Shown here piece after piece: positions 60,350 through 64,000 of a stretch of 64,000 bases of DNA (within the stretch, counting starts at the first letter, position 1; each line of letters opens with the position of its first letter). The DNA is from Erodium maritimum. Its lineage: Eukaryota > Streptophyta > Magnoliopsida > Geraniales > Geraniaceae. A program made the position numbers and the translations under genes. Location: assembly GCA_963921825.1 (NCBI GenBank), contig OY997588.1, positions 5,966,001-6,030,000 of the forward strand. Direction: 5' to 3'. The notes under the pieces were generated by a model that was given only the letters and a program-made list of their open reading frames with translations, was not told the DNA's origin and did no database searches.

Positions 60350-62590
60350 AATTTCATCAAAGTTGTGATTTTTTTTGTCATATATTATATGTCACATAAA
60401 AGATATATATACAGTATTTTGAAACACATAAAGTAAACGGTAATATTACAGACTCTAAATTTACTAGACAATAACATTATTACTTCATACCAAAACAATG
60501 TAACATAATACGCACCACATCTATAATATATGGATGTTATTTGTCCGCATTCAAACCTAAGACCTCCCTTGTAAAAAGTAAACGTTGGGCCACTGGGATG
60601 TCCCCTTGGGGACATCAAAATTGTGAAACTAAAACCTCCTGCAATGATAACCTGACTTGATCGTTATTTATGGATCTTAAACAAAGTATAAAAAATTAAG
60701 ATTGTTTGATGGAGGTTAGTACATAGACAATACATAGGTAAAGAAAAAGTTTCTTAAATAGAAATCTAAGAGTTCGAATTTGCGTAAAAAAATTGGTAGA
60801 AGAATTTCAAATTAATCTCAAGAGGAAGTCAAAATTGTGTGGTATGTTGAGTCTCGTAAGTCCAGTTTCCTCCGAATTTCTATTGGATCGTATAAGTAAA
60901 AGTCTCCCACGATACAACAATATAAGTAAATTCTAATCGTGTATGAAAAGTCACTAAATAGGAGAATTATGAACTAAGAGAAAGTAACTTGTAAAAATAG
61001 AATATGTTTTTTTCGAGATTTGACAAATGAGGACGAGAGCTCTCCTATTTATAATCATGACCAATATATATGTGTGTGACACATCCAGAGTTTAGTCATC
61101 AAATTAGTAGGGAAGGTTTTTTCAGCTTCTTCTTCATTTCAAAGGAGTTGGGGGGAAGGCCCTGGTGGCCCTGACCGACCAGACCCTTCCCCTGTCTATG
61201 GTTTAGGGGATCAGGGAAGGCGTTGGAAACACTTTGGATCCCTATCTTGAAGTGGATTGTGATATTATGGGTCACTGCTAAGGGAGACTACATGTAGATT
61301 CGTGATCGGGTCAAATTTCACATCCTCTTCGCAAACAAATCAACATGGGCATTGGATCTCACTAATAAAAGATTGTCAGACCAGTACTACCGTTGCGGGT
61401 GTTTGGGCAAATAAAGGAGGGTAAGACTTAGTTAGGAGCAGTCAGCCTGCTTCAGTGAGTCCTTCAATGCAAATCTGAAGGCACGACGGTGGACGTTTCT
61501 ATAACGTGACTCCAAGGCTGGTCGGGGAAAGGAATGATCTTTAATACCTCCGACTGCTTATCCTATACCTACCCGGAGATACAACCCCAGGTTGGTTGGT
61601 GAAAGGAATGATCTTTAATACCTCCACCTGTTTCTCCTATCCCTACCCAGAGATACAACCTCACTATAGTTCAAGGACGCGGGGTCCAGTTCTTCAGTAC
61701 TAGGAGAAGTCTTGCAAGACGTTGTGCAAGCACGTATCCAAGTGATAACACGTAATGTCATCCACAAACATCCCCCCTTGACGTTGGAACCACCATAGGG
61801 CATACTGAATGTCACATGATTCCCCATTTACTTTTAGGATCAAGATTGTTGTTGGGATAAGTCAAGCCTAGTGATGTACCCCTAAAGGACTCGGATGTAA
61901 CAAGTCTTAAGAAATCTCCCTCGGACAAGGAATAAGGGTTAAAATAATAGGCAGGGAAGTTGGAAACCCGGATTCAAGCATGGTGATAGGCGAAAGGCAT
62001 AAAGAACCCCTAACTTTACATGGATCCCACTAGAGGAAGTTTGAGTCCAATGTTTAAGGTCTCGATGAAATCCATAAATCTTTTCGTATAAAAAGGGGAA
62101 GGAAAAGAAAAGACACCTCCTATTCAGCCATCCGGACATATGTCCAAGGTTTCTTCCCAACACGGGCTACTCAATGGACCTGGATTCCTCCCGTTTGTGT
62201 TCTCCGAATGGCACATGACCAATTCTAGACCTCCTATGCTCTACCGTCTAACCCTCAATTGAAACGTGACTTTCGATCGAATTCAACACAATCACCACCC
62301 AAGAGACACCAGTTGGAGGCAACCATCTCAAGTACGAGATATCTAGTCTCGCCACAATCAACTTACCCGATTTTATTTTACCATGCTATTTCAGTTTTTT
62401 TTTCTTTAGAAGTCTAAGTTTATTTTCTAAAAATACTAATATTTATATCTTTATTTTATCTCATCCCCCGTTCGTCTAATTTTTTTAAAATATTAATACT
62501 TATATATCTTTATTTTTAAATAAAATAGATATTTTTATTTAGCAAATTTTTCTTGGGATGGGCTTAATTGAAGGCAAAATTGTTGAGTAA
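60350..62590. repeat. possible LTR-type retroelement fragment (minus orientation)
   Basis: 60845-62162 begins TGTTGAG and ends CCCAACA, so the minus strand reads TGTTGGG...CTCAACA, an LTR-like TG...CA frame. Within it, ATTATAAATAGGAGAG (minus strand, near 61050) is a plausible LTR TATA and start region. Flanking 5-bp duplications do not match, and no PBS or internal ORF is visible, so it may be a truncated LTR. No gene is seen in 60350-60840 or 62170-62590. Confidence 0.35.
61514..61665. repeat. ~75-bp direct duplication
   Basis: Two copies of a unit containing GGAATGATCTTTAATACCTC and CCTACCC(G/A)GAGATACAACC, at about 61525-61590 and 61600-61665, with around 10% differences. Confidence 0.75.
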
Positions 62591-62618
62591 CCAATCCGTA
62601 AACCGTTCCAAAGGAAGT

Positions 62619-62626
62619 TATAAATA
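62619..62626 (+). promoter_or_regulatory. putative TATA box of inositol oxygenase gene
   Basis: TATAAATA lies 82 bp upstream of the ATG at 62708. A CCAAT box is at 62591-62595. This is a compact, plausible core promoter. Confidence 0.6.
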
Positions 62627-62707
62627 CTAGATTTTGTCTAAGAGCCACAGTACAAACTCTTTATTTTTATTTTTATTTTTCTTTTAAGCATCGTCAATCT
62701 TCCTATC

Positions 62708-63993
62708 ATGGCAGCGGGTTCAAAGGGTGATGCAACTTTCAGTGTCCCAGACAACAATGCTTTCGGAAATTCCTTCAGGTTTGCAAATTTTCATGATCAT
62801 GATCGATTTAATTACCCTAATTTCCATGATCATGATCGATTTAATTACTCTAATTTTGAATGTGTGTACATTATTATTTTCAGGGATTATGATAAGGACA
62901 CCGAAAGGAGCAAGGGTGTGGAGGCGTTCTACAAAACCCAACACATCAAACAAACCTACGAATTCGTAACATCTCTCTCTCTAATCAATCATTGATTACA
63001 ATTACATGTCGTTCATTAAGATTAATTCTTGGAGTCACTGTCACATGTTTAAGAAACAGAGCATATTTTGAGACTTGATTCATGTGTTGTTAAGATCAAT
63101 TGTTGGTTTATTTCGAATCTGAAATTCTGTTTCATAAAAAAAACCGTCTACAAAACTGCCAAAATCTCATTTTTAATTTTTTTTTAAGTATGATAAATAT
63201 GATGATCTAAAACAACGGTTATTTTCGAGATCCGACTTCAATAATTGATCTCAATCCAAACTGAAATAAATGAGTTTACATAATGAGACATTGGAAGAAT
63301 CTGTCGAGTTTTTCAATATCAATAGGTGGATTCTTTCGATAATATATCTTCCTAAAGAAAAAAAGACTTCTGGGACTCGTCCTTATTGGTCAATTTTCTA
63401 TCCCAAAAAAAGTCCGACCAGGTTTTCAGTAATAGTTTTTATTTTCAACCCTGACGAGGGAATGTATGTATTTGATCAGGCAAACAAGATGAAGGAAGAT
63501 TACAGTAAGATAAACAGAAAAGAAATGACCATATGGGACTGCTGTGAACTTCTCAACAGTTTGGTTGATGAGAGTGATCCTGACCTCGACGAGCCCCAAA
63601 TCCAGCACCTTCTTCAATCCGCTGAAGCTGCCCGCAAGGACTATCCCAACGAAGATTGGCTCCACCTCACTGCACTTATCCATGGTAAATACTAACCCGA
63701 CTTTGATACCATAGTTACAGATCAATTAAAAGTCCAAGTTGATAGTTATAGTTTTATGTTCTAACATTTCATTTGACACAGACTTGGGGAAAGTTTTATC
63801 GCTCGATGACTGGGGAAAGCTGCCACAATGGTGCGTTGTGGGTAAGATACAGATTGACCTAAACCAATTTCGATTTATGTTCAGGAAAAAGATGTTCTTA
63901 TTACTTGGCTGATAATGTATATACCTGGTACTGTTGACAGGAGACACATTTCCTGTTGGATGTGCCTTTGACAAGAACATCGTGTACCCTCAG
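62708..63993 (+). CDS. MIOX: inositol oxygenase, 5' part (cut by window edge)
   Basis: Non-haem di-iron enzyme that cleaves myo-inositol to D-glucuronate in the cytosol, feeding cell-wall UDP-sugars. Visible exons 62708-62778, 62884-62965, 63480-63684, 63782-63841 and 63941-63993 encode the first 157 residues in frame; a donor at 63994 starts the next intron. Family strings are NAFGNSFRDYDKDTERSKGV, MTIWDCCELLNSLVDESDPD, LDEPQIQHLLQSAEAARKDY, LPQWCVVGDTFPVGCAFD. Putative iron ligands His94 and His119-Asp120 (LIHDLGKVL) keep the 25-residue spacing of known MIOX enzymes. The remaining ligands lie beyond the window. The N-terminus is shorter than in Arabidopsis MIOX proteins. Intron 2 contains an open frame continuous with exon 3, so intron retention would give a different N-terminus. 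Confidence 0.92.
62792..62857. repeat. 33-bp tandem duplication in MIOX intron 1
   Basis: Copies of CATGATCATGATCGATTTAA begin at 62792 and 62825; the 33-bp units differ by a base or two. Each carries palindromic ATGATCAT and ATCGAT. Together they fill most of the short intron between exons 1 and 2. Confidence 0.85.
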
Positions 63994-64000
63994 GTAAATA

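Noticed and set aside
60845..62162. Clean solo LTR call
   Set aside because: Flanking 5-bp sequences (TGGTA and CGGGC) do not match, so only a tentative LTR fragment is reported.
1..64000. CRISPR array, operon, or rRNA genes
   Set aside because: The sequence is plant nuclear with spliced genes; no regularly spaced direct-repeat array or rRNA sequence was seen.

Overview
The window is nuclear DNA from a flowering plant, most likely a eudicot. It is AT-rich, has GT-AG introns, plant-specific gene families (ELF3, DYW-type PPR, RR-TZF zinc finger, vacuolar processing enzyme, plant inositol oxygenase) and a dense load of small DNA transposons and retroposons. The species cannot be named from the sequence alone. 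Exon boundaries were set by hand from splice signals, reading phase and remembered family proteins. All eight gene models keep frame throughout.

Layout: 1-4250 is intergenic, with an inverted-repeat element split by a hAT-like element. 4251-10684 (+) encodes a PP2A B55 regulatory subunit in 14 exons. 13692-16803 (+) encodes a clade-E-like PP2C phosphatase in 5 exons. 16947-20072 is a cluster of MULE-type elements, one nested inside a LINE-like retroposon. 21983-25327 (+) encodes a vacuolar processing enzyme in 9 exons. 26766-31355 (-) encodes the clock protein ELF3 in 4 exons. 32103-34407 is a PIF/Harbinger-type element that keeps only its Myb/SANT-like ORF1. 35698-37521 (-) encodes an intronless DYW-class PPR protein. 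39453-44716 (-) encodes an EPSIN1-like clathrin adaptor in 11 exons. 45000-50400 is intergenic with a decayed Harbinger-like ORF1. 50412-51528 (-) encodes a tandem CCCH zinc-finger protein with one tiny intron. 52000-62600 is transposon-rich and includes a 1.2 kb foldback element inside a Harbinger derivative. 62708 to the right edge (+) is the first part of an inositol oxygenase gene.

The genes do not form a functional cluster; this is an ordinary plant gene neighbourhood. The most informative part is the transposon archaeology. At least six insertions can be defined to the base by target-site duplications: 9 bp for MULE types, 8 bp for hAT types, TTA/TAA for Harbinger/Tourist types and 13-14 bp for LINE types. 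Several are nested, which gives a relative insertion order. I found no convincing undescribed biological system. The observations most worth a second look are the foldback element, a tRNA-Lys-like sequence with anticodon UUA, an 18-bp LINE-type micro-insertion at an EPSIN splice donor, and a DYW domain whose HxE glutamate is glutamine.
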